Shown here piece by piece: positions 29,849 to 41,062 of a DNA stretch of 64,000 bases. Source of the DNA: Zingiber officinale (Eukaryota > Streptophyta > Magnoliopsida > Zingiberales > Zingiberaceae); assembly GCF_018446385.1 (NCBI RefSeq), contig NC_055996.1, forward strand, positions 127,210,532-127,274,531. Direction: 5' to 3'. Made by a program: the position numbers and the translations under genes. Position 1 is the first letter of the stretch; every line of letters begins with the position of its first letter. A model generated the notes under the pieces. The model ran no database searches. It saw nothing but the letters and a program-made list of their open reading frames with translations, and was not told the DNA's origin.

Positions 29849-32800
29849 TGTTGGTTGGTCCTAGGAAGATCATACCAGTTTCACTGTACAAAAATTTTGT
29901 ACAAGTGTCGAACCTTTCCTAAACAACCTATTGTGTTCTTTAGAAGTTAAATTAGGAATCGCAAACGGAACTTAACATTATTGATTCCAAATTTAATTTA
30001 TCTGTTCTTAATGGTTAGACTTGGATCACAAGCGGAACTTAACACTATTGATCCAAATCAACCTATGTTACAAATTCAATTAAATATCTATTTTGAAAAT
30101 CGGTTCCCAGGACAAACATGGCGAGGCACATGACCTTCTTGGGTATGGGAGCATCCACCACTGCCTCGACAAAATCTTTTAACGAAATTAAATATTGAAT
30201 TTCCTAAAATAACATTAGATTTAACCAAAAAGAACAATCGAATCACAAATTCAAAAAAAATAAAAAATAAACACGAATTACAAATTCGAAAAACTAGAAT
30301 CTAATATTTCTTGTGTTTGGAATTCTTACAAAGAAAAATAACTAGCATAATGTGGAAAATAATTACTAGTTATATCTTTTTTTTGTATGCTAATAATCTC
30401 GAGATCTTCTGTCGTATTCCTCGCCTTGCCTTGGACGTCGTGTGGGCGACGATCCTCCAAGATGAACACCACCCAAAAGCCTTCTTTCTCCTTCTCTAAA
30501 ATCCGACCACCACCACAAGAGAACAAAAGAGAGCAAGGGGAAAAAGAGAGGGAGAGGGACGGCCACCAAGAGGAAGCACCAACTTGAGAATAAGAATTAA
30601 TTATACATGAGGCCTCTCCTCTCCTTCTTTTATATTACTTGCCCAAGGCAAATAAGGAAAGACTTTTTACAAAAAAATAAAATATTCCTTTTGTTTTTCC
30701 TTTTCCCCTTTTATTTTTCCTTTTCCTTTCCTTTGATTGATTCAATCATCAATCTTTGATTGGTTCAATTGATTGGCCGGACCCTTGCTTGGGCACCAAG
30801 CAAGGGTGACCGACCTCTTAAAAGGAAAGAAATAACCTTGTAAAAAATTTTATAGGCAAAGAAAAAACTCTTATAAAATTTTACAAGCTCTCTTTTGTTT
30901 TCCTAATGTGGATGTTAAAAAAGGAAAGTTTTAAAAATTAAAACCATATTTTAAAATTTAAAAATTCTCTTCTAAAATTTTATTTTTTAAACATGGTTAC
31001 AAAATTAAAAAGATTCAAATTTAAAACTTCTCTTCCTTTTTTCTAAAACCATGAGGATGGTTAAAAAATGAAAGTTTTAAAACTTTTAAACTTTCTTTTA
31101 AACCATGTGGCATAATTCAAATAAGGAAAGTTTTATATTTTAAAATCTCTCTTTTAAAACTTGTAGATATCTACAAAGAGAAGATTTTAAAAATTCAAAA
31201 CACCCCTTCTAATTTGAAATATGTGGTCGGCATCCTTCAATTGCTTGTGGCCGGCCACCTCAAGGAGTTTATGGTCGACCCCTTTGGCTTGGTCACCAAG
31301 CCATGGGTCGGTCCCTTCTTGGACACCAAGATGAGCTTTTTATGAGCGAATTTAAGGCTTTAATGAGGCTACGATAGGGACCTAGAGGAGAAATTGGTTT
31401 TGACCTTCCGATGAGCTCGAGTATCCCGTGTTCGCCCCGAATATATAACTCAAGTTCATCAATAATAACTCATTCCACTATAGAGTTATTATTGCACTAC
31501 CGCACCAATCCCAAATTACATTATGGACTCCTTCTTATCATGAGTGTGTTAGTCTCCCTGTGTTTAAAATATTGAATGTCTATTAATTTAATTAAGTTAC
31601 TAACAACTCACTTTAATTAATGTCTTAGTCCAAGAGTAGTACCACTCAACCTTATTGTCATGTCGGACTAAGTCCACCTGCAGGGTTTAACATGACAATC
31701 TTTATGAGCTCCTCTTGGGGACATTCTCAACTTAGATTACTAGGACACAGTTTCCTTTTATAATCAACAACACGCACTATAAGTAATATCATTTCCCAAC
31801 TTATCAGGCCTATTGATTTATCGAGCTAAATCTCACCCTTTGATAAGTTAAAGAAATAAATACTAAATATATATGCTTGTTATTATATTAGGATTAAGAG
31901 CACACGCTTCCATAATAACTAAGGTCTAGTTCTTTTATTAAGTCAGTATAAAAAGAACTTACCTAAAATGGTCCTACTCAATACACTTAGAGTGTACTAG
32001 TGTAATTTAGTAATCAAGATAAACTAATACTTAATTTAATTTTAATTAATTAAATTTTTCTTTTCATGGCAAATAAATTAAGGAAGGTTTTATTTAAATT
32101 TTCCTTATTTGTCAAGACCAAGGATTATAAAAGAGAGGGTAAGGGTACCTTCATAACTAATAACTCTATTCTATTTTTCCTCCCTCTCTTCTTTGGTGGT
32201 GGCCGGCCCTAGAGCTTCTTCTTCTCCTCTTCTCTTCTTATTTAGTGTCCGGTTTCATCCCTCTCTTGGAGCTCTTGCTGGCGGCCGGTTCTAGCTAGGA
32301 GGAGAAGGAGAGAAAGGAGGCTTTGTTTCTTGCATCCCTTGGAGCTTGGTGGTGGTGGCCGAACCTCTACATCCTTGGAGGAGTCTTGGTGGCCGAAACT
32401 TCGTGAGGGAGAAGAAGGACTTGGGTGGTTCTCATCTCGGTAGATCGTTCCCCACACAACATCCGAGATAAGAAGAGTAATACGGTAGAAGATCAAGAGG
32501 TTGTTGCATACAAAGAAAGGTATAACTAGTAATTATTTTTCGCATCATGCTAGTTTTTCTTTGTATGAATTCCAAACACAAGAGGCATATGATTCTAGAG
32601 TTTCAAATTTGTTTCGAAGTTGTATTTCTTTTGTTTTATTTTTCGGATTTATGATTCGATTGTTCTTTTCGGTTAAACCTAATGTTATTTTAGGAAATTA
32701 AATATTGAATTTCTATTAAAGGCTTTGTCGAGGCAGTGATGGATGATCTCATGCCCAAGAAGGCCTAGTGCCTCGCCATGTTTGACCTGGGAGCCGATTT

Positions 32801-33049
32801 TAGAAATAAATATTTAATCAACTTTATAACATATGTGGATTTGGATCAATAGTGCTAAGTTCCGCTTGTGATCCAAATCTAAACCATTAAGAACAGATAA
32901 GTTAAATTTGAAATCAATAATATTAAGTTCCGTTTGCGATTCCTAATTTAATTTCTAAAGAACACAATAGGTTGTTTAGGAAAGGTTCGACACTTGTACA
33001 AAATTTTTGTACAGTTGAACTAATACGATCTTCCTAGGACCAACCAACA
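29849..33049. mobile_element. Composite of two opposed 'W' LTR pieces (copy C)
   Basis: The segment begins TGTTGGTTGGTCCTAGG and ends CCTAGGACCAACCAACA. From 29849 to about 32035 it follows the orientation of copy B but lacks the last ~250 bp. From about 32036 to 33049 it follows copy D, the opposite orientation. The outer ~1 kb on each side therefore form a long inverted repeat (about 29849-30880 against 32040-33049). The five flanking bases do not match (TAAGA and ATGTA). Confidence 0.75.
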
Positions 33050-33566
33050 ATGTAAACGAGCCGAACCGAGCCAAACAGTATTAGGCTCGAGCTCGGCTCA
33101 TTTAAGTTATATTCGGGCTCGAGCTCGGCTCGAGCTCGAATCGAACTTTTATTACAAGGCTTGAGCTCGGCTCGATTTGGAATTATCAAGCTCGCGAACA
33201 ATTCGAGCTCGGCTCGTTATTAGCTCGATTTGGAAATATCATAGTTAACAAGCCTAATTCGTTAAATGAGCTCGAGCTCATTTTAGAGCTCGTTTTAAAG
33301 CTCGTTTTAAGGTTCGTTTTAGAACTCATTTTTTGGCTCGTTTTAGAACTCGATTTAAGGCTCGTTTTTTGGCTCGTGAGCCTACAAACGAACATGTTCA
33401 CAAGCTCACGAGCCGAATATCCTTAAGCTCGAGCTCAGCTCGATAAAACTGTCGAGCTCGAAATCGAGCTCGAGCTCAGCTCGGTAAGACAAACAAACGA
33501 ACTCGAACGAGCTTTTTATCGAACTGAGCTCCGAATAACTCGCGAACCGTTTGGTTTATTTACATC
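33050..33566. mobile_element. Non-autonomous hAT-like element rich in AGCTCG
   Basis: The left end TGTAAACGAGCCGAACC is an inverted match of the right end GGTTTATTTACATCCCT. The interior consists almost entirely of diverged GAGCTCG / GGCTCGTTTTA units. The left end lacks the AGGGA that the right end predicts, so it is probably cut at the junction with the LTR at 33049. A GCTCGAG-rich relative lies at 6336-6698. Confidence 0.5.
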
Positions 33567-33631
33567 CCTAACTTTAATACATATTTTTTTTATAATAAGT
33601 GATAATCGTATATTTTTTGTTAACTGTGTAG

Positions 33632-34130
33632 GGATGCTTAGGAGCCTTAAATGGAACATTAATTAAAGTTACACCTCCTACCGAAGATAAACCTTGTTAT
33701 CACACTAGAACAGGGTGTATTTCAACAAACGTATTAGGTGTTTGTTGGCCAAACATGCAATTCATATATGTATTCCTTGGTTGGGAGAGCTCAGCACATA
33801 ATGGTCATTTGCTTCGAGATGCGATCTCAAGACCACATGGTCTAAGGGTCCCTCGAGGGACATTTATGTTGCAATGTATAGCTTGTTATGAATTTTATTT
33901 TTATTTTTAATATTACTAAACAATGTCATTTATTATTCAACAATGAAAGTTGTTATTAATTGGTTGACTCTGGATATTACAATGCAAATGGATTTCTTGT
34001 TATATACCGAGGATAACGATATTACCTAAAAGAAGTTCATGGCCATTGATTGGAGACACCGGAGGAATATTTCAACATGAAGCATTTCAAAGTTAGGAAT
34101 ATTATAGAAAGATATTTTAGATTTAAAGGG
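33632..34130 (+). pseudogene. PIF/Harbinger transposase fragment
   Basis: After an acceptor-like TGTGTAG at 33631, the reading gives GCLGALNGTLIKV, CISTNVLGVCWPNMQFIYVF and LRDAISRPHGLRVPRG. It resumes at 33961 with VDSGYYNANGFL and then TPEEYFNMKHFKVRNIIERY. These are core DDE motifs of HARBI1-like transposases. The gap of about 90 bp looks like a former intron. Two in-frame stops (in YRG*RYYL and HGH*LET) and the loss of both ends make it non-functional. The MITEs that follow have the 3-bp TAA/TTA duplications of this superfamily. Confidence 0.8.
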
Positions 34131-34437
34131 AAGATGATAGATTCTTACATCATCATCATTTTTCTCCATTTAAACATTATCATGACATTTTTAATTTTTA
34201 AAAATTATCTCTCTAGATCTTAATGATTAATTACATCTTTAAAATAACATGATTAAATACTTTAGATTCATTTTTAATTGATCAGATTTTAGCCATTGAG
34301 ATTTACCCTTAATTTAATTTATGGGATATTTTTTAAGGACGTTGGACAGTTGGCAGGGGTTAAGTCATTCAATCAAATAATTAAGTCAACAATATACCAT
34401 GATTTATAACTTAGCATCCAATGTTTCTGCTCCACTT

Positions 34438-34636
34438 TGATGAGTTTGAGACACTTTGGAAATGGTTGGGTTATTAATCCTCTTGGTCTGGAATTTAATG
34501 GTGAAATAAAAGCCCAAGACTAATTCTGCAAGCTATATTGCACAAAGATAGAGATGAAAATGTATCAAGATGATGCTATACACTGAAGAAAAGCAAGTGC
34601 TCATGTGGTGGGTTTTGAGCCAACAATATACCATGT
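34438..34636 (+). repeat. Duplicated segment whose second copy is split by MITEs
   Basis: TGATGAGTTTGAGACACTTT, CTTGGTCTGGAATTTAATGG and GATAGAGATGAAAATGT recur in the same order at 35306-35341, 36909-36952 and 37523-37610. The pieces of the second copy are separated exactly by MITE insertions, so this copy shows the empty sites. Confidence 0.75.
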
Positions 34637-34645
34637 CTAAATTAG

Positions 34646-34968
34646 GGTATCTTCAATGTAAAAGTTTTAAAGAGCTTTGTATAAAATAAAAAAGTTGAAA
34701 AAAAAAATTCTAATCATTGTGGGTGTAAGATTTGAATTTTATATTTCAAGAGCAGTAGTGAAATTTCAAAGTTATTTTTTATTTTGAAATTGATGTAATA
34801 TGCATGTAATCATGCAATTACATGTTATTAATTAGACCACACAAAAATCATTTAGAACTCTAACTATTAGAGATATTTCAATAGTTTTTAGAATATTAAT
34901 GTGGCATGATGTGACATATTGGGATCATAAAAAAAGTTTTTTTAGAACTCTAATCATTGAAGATGCTC
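34646..34968. mobile_element. Harbinger-type MITE 1
   Basis: Ends GGGTATCTTCAATG and CATTGAAGATGCTC form a terminal inverted repeat. TTA lies on both sides (34643-34645 and 34969-34971). 323 bp, no coding sequence. Confidence 0.75.
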
Positions 34969-34991
34969 TTAGTATCCCGTGTTTCTATTTA

Positions 34992-35303
34992 GAGCATCTC
35001 CAATAGTTAGAGTTTTACAAAAACTTTTTTTATGATCTCAATATGCCACATCAACATTCTAAATCTATTGAAACATCTCCAATAGTTAGAGCTTTAAATG
35101 ATTTTTTTGTGCTCTATTTTATAATATGTGATTGCATGATTACATGCATATTACATCAATTTCAACACAAAAAAATAGCTTTGAAATTTTATTACTGCTC
35201 TTTAACAACAAACTTCAAACCTTACCTCTACAATGATTAAAACTTTTTTATTTAGCTTTTTCATTTTACAAACCTTTTTAAAACCCTTGCATTAGAGATG
35301 CTC
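34992..35303. mobile_element. Harbinger-type MITE 2
   Basis: Ends GAGCATCTCCAATAG and GCATTAGAGATGCTC, flanked by TTA and CTA (one mismatch). 312 bp, non-coding. Internally it holds a second ATCTCCAATAGTTAGAG motif near 35072. Confidence 0.65.
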
Positions 35304-35344
35304 CTAGATGAGTTTGAGACATGTTGAAAATGATTGGATTATTA

Positions 35345-35991
35345 GGGCATCTCCAATAATTAAACCTCTTCGTAAATTTTTTTTTAGTTTCCAATATGCC
35401 ACATCAAAAATAGAAAAATCTACTATTCTCTCCACAATCAAAAAACCTCCATACAACTTTTTTTGTGAGTCCTACATTACAAATCATACATCTTTATTTT
35501 TTATTTTTTCATTTAATATCTCTATATAATTTTTACTTAATATTTTATTTAATTCTCATCTTTAAATTAATTTATTTGTAATTTTTAATTAATAAATTAA
35601 TAAACTTATGATTTTTTATTTTATTTAATTTGTAATTTTTATTTAATATTTAATTAACTTATGAATTTTAATTTAATTATAGTTATTTGTATTTTTTTTA
35701 ACTTGCCAAATATATTTATTTTCAAAAGAAAAGTGTATAATTTAACTATTAAATAAAATATTTAATGGTTTTAAAAAAAATCAAACATGCAATATTAATT
35801 TTTCAATGATTAATGGCTCCATCTTCAAGAGAAAAAAGTAAGTTTGATATTAAGATAAAAAAACAGGTTTGAAATATCAAACCTGCTCTTAAAATAAAAA
35901 TCTCAAAACTTATGTCTCCACTCATTAGAACTTTTTTGTTGAGCTTTTTCAACTTTACAAACCTGTTAAAAAAGCTACATTGGAGATGCTC
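35345..35991. mobile_element. Harbinger-type MITE 3
   Basis: Ends GGGCATCTCCAATAATT and ACATTGGAGATGCTC, with TTA on both sides (35342-35344 and 35992-35994). 647 bp, AT-rich, non-coding. It directly abuts MITE 4, sharing one TTA. Confidence 0.8.
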
Positions 35992-35994
35992 TTA

Positions 35995-36906
35995 GGGCAT
36001 CTCCAATAATTAAACCTCTCCATAAGCTTTTTTGTAGTTTCCAATATGCCACATCAAAAGTAAAAAAACCTACTATTCTCTCCACAATAACAAAACCTCC
36101 ATACAACTTTTTTATGAGTCCTACATTTCAAATCACATATCTTTATTTATAATTTTTTCATTTAATATCTCTATATAATTTTTACTTAATAGTGTTATTA
36201 ATTCTCATCTTTAATTTAATTTATTTGTAATTTTTAATTAATAAATTAATGAACTTATGATTTTTAATTTAATTTAATTTATAATTTTTATTTAATATTT
36301 AATTAACTTATGAATTTTAATTTAATTATAGTCATTTGTATTTTTTTAACTTATCAAATATATTTATTTTCAAAAACAAAGTTGTATAATTTAACTACTA
36401 AATAAAATATTTAATGATTTTAAAAAATGAAACATGTAATATTATTTTTTTCAATGATTAATAGTTCCATCTAGTAAAAAAAACCGGATTTAAAAAAATC
36501 AGCTTTGAACTAAAAACCTCAAAGCTTAGGGCATCTCCAATGATTGGAGCTCTAAATGAGTTTTTTTCATGATTCCAATATGTCACATCAATAATATGAA
36601 AACTTATTTAAATAACTCCAATAGTTAAAGTTCTAAATGAGTTTTTTTTATCATCTCATTCATAGTATAAGTTACATGGCTTCATGCATATTGCATCAAA
36701 TTCATGACAAAAAAACAAGTTTGTGATTTCACTACTATTCTTAAACTACAAATCTCATACCTCACCTCTACAATGATTTAAGACTTTTTATTCAATTTTT
36801 TGGATTTTACAAGCCTCTCATAAACCTTGCATTGGAAATGTCTTTATTATCTACATAGTTTTTTTAACTTTGCAAACCTTTTAAAAAGCTTCCATTGGAG
36901 ATGCTT
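35995..36906. mobile_element. Harbinger-type MITE 4, interrupted by MITE 5
   Basis: It is a close relative of MITE 3 in sequence order. It starts GGGCATCTCCAATAATT at 35995, is interrupted at 36528, resumes at 36847 and ends TCCATTGGAGATGC near 36905. The right TTA appears altered (TGTA). Confidence 0.7.
36529..36843. mobile_element. Harbinger-type MITE 5, nested in MITE 4
   Basis: Ends GGGCATCTCCAATGATT and GCATTGGAAATGTCT, with TTA on both sides (36526-36528 and 36844-36846). 315 bp. Its sequence is closer to MITE 2 than to its host. Confidence 0.75.
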
Positions 36907-36952
36907 TGTACTTGGTCTGAAATTTAATGCCGAAATAAACGCCCAAGACTAA

Positions 36953-37519
36953 GGGCATCTCCAATAATTAAACCTCTTCGTAAGTTTTTTTTTAGTTTCC
37001 AATATGCCACATCAAAAATAGAAAAACCAACTATTCTCTCCACAATCAAAAAACCTCCATACAACTTTTTTTGTGGGTCCTACATTACAAATCATACATC
37101 TTTATTTTTATTTTTTCATTTAATATCTCTATATAATTTTTACTTAATATTTTATTTAATTGTCATCTTTAAATTAATTTATTTGTACTTTTTATTTAAT
37201 ATTTAATTAACTTATGAATTTTAATTTAATTATAGTCATTTGTATTTTTTTTTAACTTACCAAATATATTTATTTTCAAAAGAAAAGTATATAATTTAAC
37301 TATTAAATAAAATATTTAATGGTTTTAAAAAAATCAAACATGCAATATTAATTTTTTAATGATTAATGGCTCCATCTTCAAGAGAAAAAAACAGGTTTGA
37401 AATATCAAACCTGCTCTTAAAATAAAAAACTCAAAGTTTATGTCTCCATTTATTAGAGCTTTTTTGTTGAACTTTTTTAATTTTACAAACTTGTTAAAAA
37501 AGCTGCATTGGATATGCTC
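36953..37519. mobile_element. Harbinger-type MITE 6
   Basis: Ends GGGCATCTCCAATAATT and GCATTGGATATGCTC, with TAA on both sides (36950-36952 and 37520-37522). The empty site is seen in the duplicate at about 34527 (GCCCAAGACTAATTCTG). 567 bp; a member of the MITE 3/4 subfamily with an internal deletion. Confidence 0.85.
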
Positions 37520-37522
37520 TAA

Positions 37523-39150
37523 TTTTACTGTGTTTTATTGCAGAAAGATAGAGATGCAAATGTTTCAAGATGATGTATACGCATGAAGAAAAGCAAGTGC
37601 CCATGAGGAGGGTTCTGTCTTCCAAAGTTCCAATTACAAGTGCCGATAGCGTGCTAAGTGTCAAGTTTTCTATCCTAATGGTTGTTGTGTCTGATGATGA
37701 CGTGTTAAGGGTGGATTCAAAGCCTAAACAATTGATTCTTCCAACAAAAAAAAGCATTATCAATCTTCATGAGAAGTTTCAACACCCAAACCGTGTTCTT
37801 CGCCAATTCAAAACAATTCGTTCTAGAGCAGCCCTTCCCAAGTTAATATTGCAAAAGGTTAAAGATTAACAAATATCACCAAACTATGGAATATAAGATA
37901 TCTCACACCCATTGACGCAGATTACTATCGTATAGTTAGCAAATTAGTTAAACAATCCTAACATGATAATTCAATGAGAGTTCAGCAGAAATTAGCTGGG
38001 AGCAATGAATTGCATTCTGGGTTCCCAAACATGAGATGCAGTTTAAATTATTTAAAATTTGTCTTTATTAGAAATGTCATTCTTTTTATAAATTGGTTCC
38101 TAAGTTTGTTTAGAACTTTATTAACGACGTTTCACCAAGGAATTAAATCTTGAGCTTATGAAAACAAAAAAAAAAACTTATTTGTTTGGACTGATAGGAT
38201 GTCATGCCAAATCTTATCTGACCCAAAATATGGGAGGGCTCCGGTTTCTGCTCCGAATTTTAACCTGCTCAATCTCTCTCATGTCAATTCTGCAATATTT
38301 GGTTCATCTGCATCAACTGTCTGCTTAAATTCTGAATGAAAAGGAGAAAATATAATCCATCTTGTTAGTTGGAGCAACTCTTCCTAGTAATAAAATGAAT
38401 TTTTTGCACTATGAGGACGACTTTTCCATTAAGATTGTCTAAAGCTGGTGAACATCTGCATAATCACAACACAAATACTCTACCGGTACTAGACTACTGG
38501 AAGTAATGTCACATGTATTTTTGCTTCAGGGAATTATGATTTACCTGTACAAATAATACTTGTTTGGTTTGATGCATTTCGGCGGCGTTGATTGTGATTT
38601 CGGTTTGAGAACTTGGGAGAAAGAAAGTTTTTAGTGGTAGATTAGGTAAGATATGAGAGCATAAATCTGCTAATTATATTGGGGGAAGTCGAGTTTGAGG
38701 GAGTAAATCATTGATTTTTCACTTGATGCCGGAGATTTCTTTCTTCTACTCTACATTTGGAAAGATTTTTTTCGCCATTATGTTTCTTTCTATAAGTCAG
38801 CACCAACCATGTTAAATTAGTGAATTTTGGCTCTAAATTCTTATGCAACCGTGGAAGTCTATGTTAATTATTGTCTTGATAAATACTCCCATGTATAAGC
38901 TTTAGAAAAGCACGTGTTATGTAAGTCTGACCTTGTTTGGGGTTTGATTTGGGCTCTCATGGGTAGGCCGAAATATCCACTAGAACGATACCCTGCCTCC
39001 ATTCCGGCCCACTAAAGGCCCAATATATTTTGGTGAACTTCGAAGAAGAATACCAAATTTGGTTTCGGAGTCGGACTTGACTTGACCCGCAAGGCTCTCG
39101 ATTCTTCGTCTCCAAGGAATAAGACACCCACGCCCTTTCTCGGACTATCT
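37523..39150. other. Unassigned stretch before the DREB2 gene
   Basis: An open frame at 37570-37869 (99 codons) follows an acceptor-like TTTTATTGCAG but matches no family I know. It lies in duplicated sequence, and I do not call it a gene. The rest is AT-rich. A 33-bp block at 38947-38979 resembles the uL30m promoter. Confidence 0.4.
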
Positions 39151-39167
39151 CGTCCTAGATATAAATA
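38947..39167 (+). promoter_or_regulatory. Probable promoter of the DREB2 gene
   Basis: A TATA box (TATAAATA) lies at 39160-39167, 105 bp before the start codon. About 210 bp further upstream, TTTGGGCTCTCATGGG contains a TGGGCT site II motif. That block is also found upstream of uL30m (5616-5650). Transcription would start near 39195. Confidence 0.55.
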
Positions 39168-39271
39168 CGGCCCGATGCTGGCGTTAAGGTTTCTGGGCTT
39201 GCGAGAGAGGAGTTCTCGAGAACGCGAGAGAGGCCGAGAAACTTGAGCATTAGAAGAAGACAACGAGGGGG

Positions 39272-40378
39272 ATGGTGATGGAACAAGAAAGGTAGGATCC
39301 AGATTGAATGTTTTCCTCTTGACATTTCTAGAGTCTTTTTTTCCCGTTGTTCTTTGTGTGATTCTTTCTGTCCTTGTTTCAATCTAAGTCTGTGGTTTTG
39401 GTTGTTGATGTGGTGTGGGTGGAAACTGATCTAACAGTAGTCTTTGTTCTGGCAAATGAGTTTTCGTTTAATGAGGTAACAAGAATTTTGGAAAGCAAGC
39501 GTGATTCATATTGCTTCTGCAAAGCTGGTGATCGGGTTTTAGTTGGGCGCTCAATCTCGATTTTGTGTTTGGTCTCAGATCTCGATTTTCGTTATTGGCA
39601 AAGAGAACAATCCAGTGCTTGCATGAATATATTAGTAGAGTCTACGTTGTTGCGATATCGGTGTCAACTCTCTGCACATGGTTAAACTATTTGGGCGGGT
39701 GATAAATCTTTTGGATTCATTTTGTTCAGGAAAAAGAGACAAAGACAAAGAAGAAAGCGTGATGGTCCAAACTCTGTAGCAGAAACCATTGCTCGTTGGA
39801 GAGCGCAGAACGATGTATCAGAAGCGGAGAAACGCGTGCAACGTGCCCCGGCAAAAGGATCAAAAAAGGGGTGCATGCAAGGCAAGGGAGGCCCAGATAA
39901 TCCAAATTCCAGTTTCCGCGGTGTGAGGCAGCGTACATGGGGGAAGTGGGTAGCTGAAATTCGAGAACCCAATCGCATTAGCCGACTGTGGTTGGGAACA
40001 TTTCCGACTGCAGAAGAAGCTGCACTTGCATATGACGAGGCTGCCAGAGCTATGTACGGACCCTACGCGCGTCTCAATTTCCCTGATCAATCTAATGACG
40101 GCCATGTTGCCACTGTCACTGAATCGAGTGATACGTCGATACGGCCAAAGGTTGAACAGACTGACGACGATTGGAGGGTCGGCGTTCCTTCTGATGTCTT
40201 CTGCTTGGAGGATCTGTTGAGTAGTACTACTGACTTTGATGCTTCAGATGATGCGGATTGCAGGTTAGGGTGGAACGCCAGTGGTTCTTATTGGATGGAA
40301 GGTGATGCTTCGAATGTGTTGTTCTACCTTCAGAGGCCTGACTCTGAGATGTTTGGATCACTAGTTCCCGATATGTAG
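39272..40378 (+). CDS. DREB2-type AP2/ERF transcription factor
   Basis: Exon 1 is 39272-39291 (MVMEQE plus a split codon) and exon 2 is 39730-40378. The 438-bp intron has GT/AG borders (GTAGGATCC...TTGTTCAG). The 222-residue product has a basic stretch [11 protein letters not shown] (residues 7-17, nuclear import), the DREB2-specific block [16 protein letters not shown] (49-64) and one AP2 domain (about 69-125). The domain reads [20 protein letters not shown] and [20 protein letters not shown], with Val at the position that favours DRE/CRT (A/GCCGAC) binding. The C-terminus is acidic. The family activates drought-, heat- and salt-responsive genes in the nucleus. The tiny first exon with an intron just after the start is typical of DREB2 genes. 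Intact in all visible respects. Confidence 0.93.
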
Positions 40379-40558
40379 CAAGGTTATTTTTAGCTAATGA
40401 AATGAAATGAAACAAAACAAAACAAAACAAACGTGTCTTCACGTTGTTATTCGACCCAACCCGAAGGCTCTTACAAGCTCCCACGTCCGTCGTCACTAAT
40501 AATCCATCTATTAATACTCTAGCCGTTAATTCAATCAGCACCCCAAGTGTTCGACGAA

Positions 40559-41062
40559 ATGCCTACCAAAGCGGCCCTCCTCCTCCTCCTCCTCGCGTTG
40601 GCGGTGGCCGCGGTGAGAGCCTCCTCGTCCACGCACAACTCCACGAAGAAGGTGGTGGCGGTCGCGGAAGGTTTGGTCTACTGCCAGAAGTGCAAGTACG
40701 CGGGCACCTGGAACCTGCACGGGGCACGGCCCTTGGCGGGCGCCAAGGTGACCATCACCTGCAGGGCCCCCCACCGAAGGGTCGTCTTCCACCGCGCCGT
40801 CTCCACCGACAGAAACGGATACTTCTACTCCTCGCTCGAAGGCGGACGCGGGGGCCACTTCGACCCCGTCAAGGCCTGCGTGGTGCGGCTGCTGGCCTCG
40901 CGGGAGGCGACGTGCAACAAGTTGACTAACGTCAACTACGGGATCGAAGGCGCGGCGGTGCGGTGTGAGAACAAGACGTTCGCGGGGAGGGAATACGTGA
41001 AGGATTTCTATGCGGCCGGACCGCTAGCGTTCAGGCCTGTTCGCTGCGCCCCGAGGTACTAG
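40559..41062 (+). CDS. Ole e 1-like secreted protein (first copy)
   Basis: A single exon encodes 167 residues. Residues 1-22 are a signal peptide with a long Leu/Ala core, which decides for the ATG at 40559; in-frame sequence upstream has only a GTG. The mature part has the pollen Ole e 1/extensin-like pattern: EGLVYCQKCKYAGTW, ARPLAGAKVTITC, TDRNGYFY, and the C-terminal AAGPLAFRPVRC. Seven cysteines (42, 45, 68, 107, 119, 136, 163) are available for disulfides. N-glycosylation motifs occur at N27 and N138. Such proteins act in the cell wall or apoplast; their exact role is not established. The coding sequence is very GC-rich against AT-rich flanks. The gene lies 180 bp downstream of DREB2 on the same strand, and its paralogue is at 63329. 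Despite the family name, there is no evidence on allergenicity. Confidence 0.9.
   Translation: MPTKAALLLLLLALAVAAVRASSSTHNSTKKVVAVAEGLVYCQKCKYAGTWNLHGARPLAGAKVTITCRAPHRRVVFHRAVSTDRNGYFYSSLEGGRGGHFDPVKACVVRLLASREATCNKLTNVNYGIEGAAVRCENKTFAGREYVKDFYAAGPLAFRPVRCAPRY

Noticed and set aside
29849-33049. A complete solo LTR with target duplication
   Set aside because: The flanking five bases differ and the orientation switches inside, so it is not a simple solo LTR.
33186-33401. Frame with many Ser-Lys-Thr repeats
   Set aside because: It is the translation of AGCTCG/TTTTA units in a non-autonomous element.
37570-37869. 99-codon frame after an acceptor-like site
   Set aside because: No recognisable family, low complexity in parts, and it sits in duplicated, MITE-rich sequence. 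Too weak to call a gene.
39682-40541. Several minus-strand frames across the DREB2 gene
   Set aside because: They are shadows of the real coding frame; no domains.
40535-40858. Long minus-strand frames over both Ole e 1-like genes
   Set aside because: Very GC-rich coding sequence leaves the opposite strand open. The plus-strand frames carry signal peptides and family motifs.
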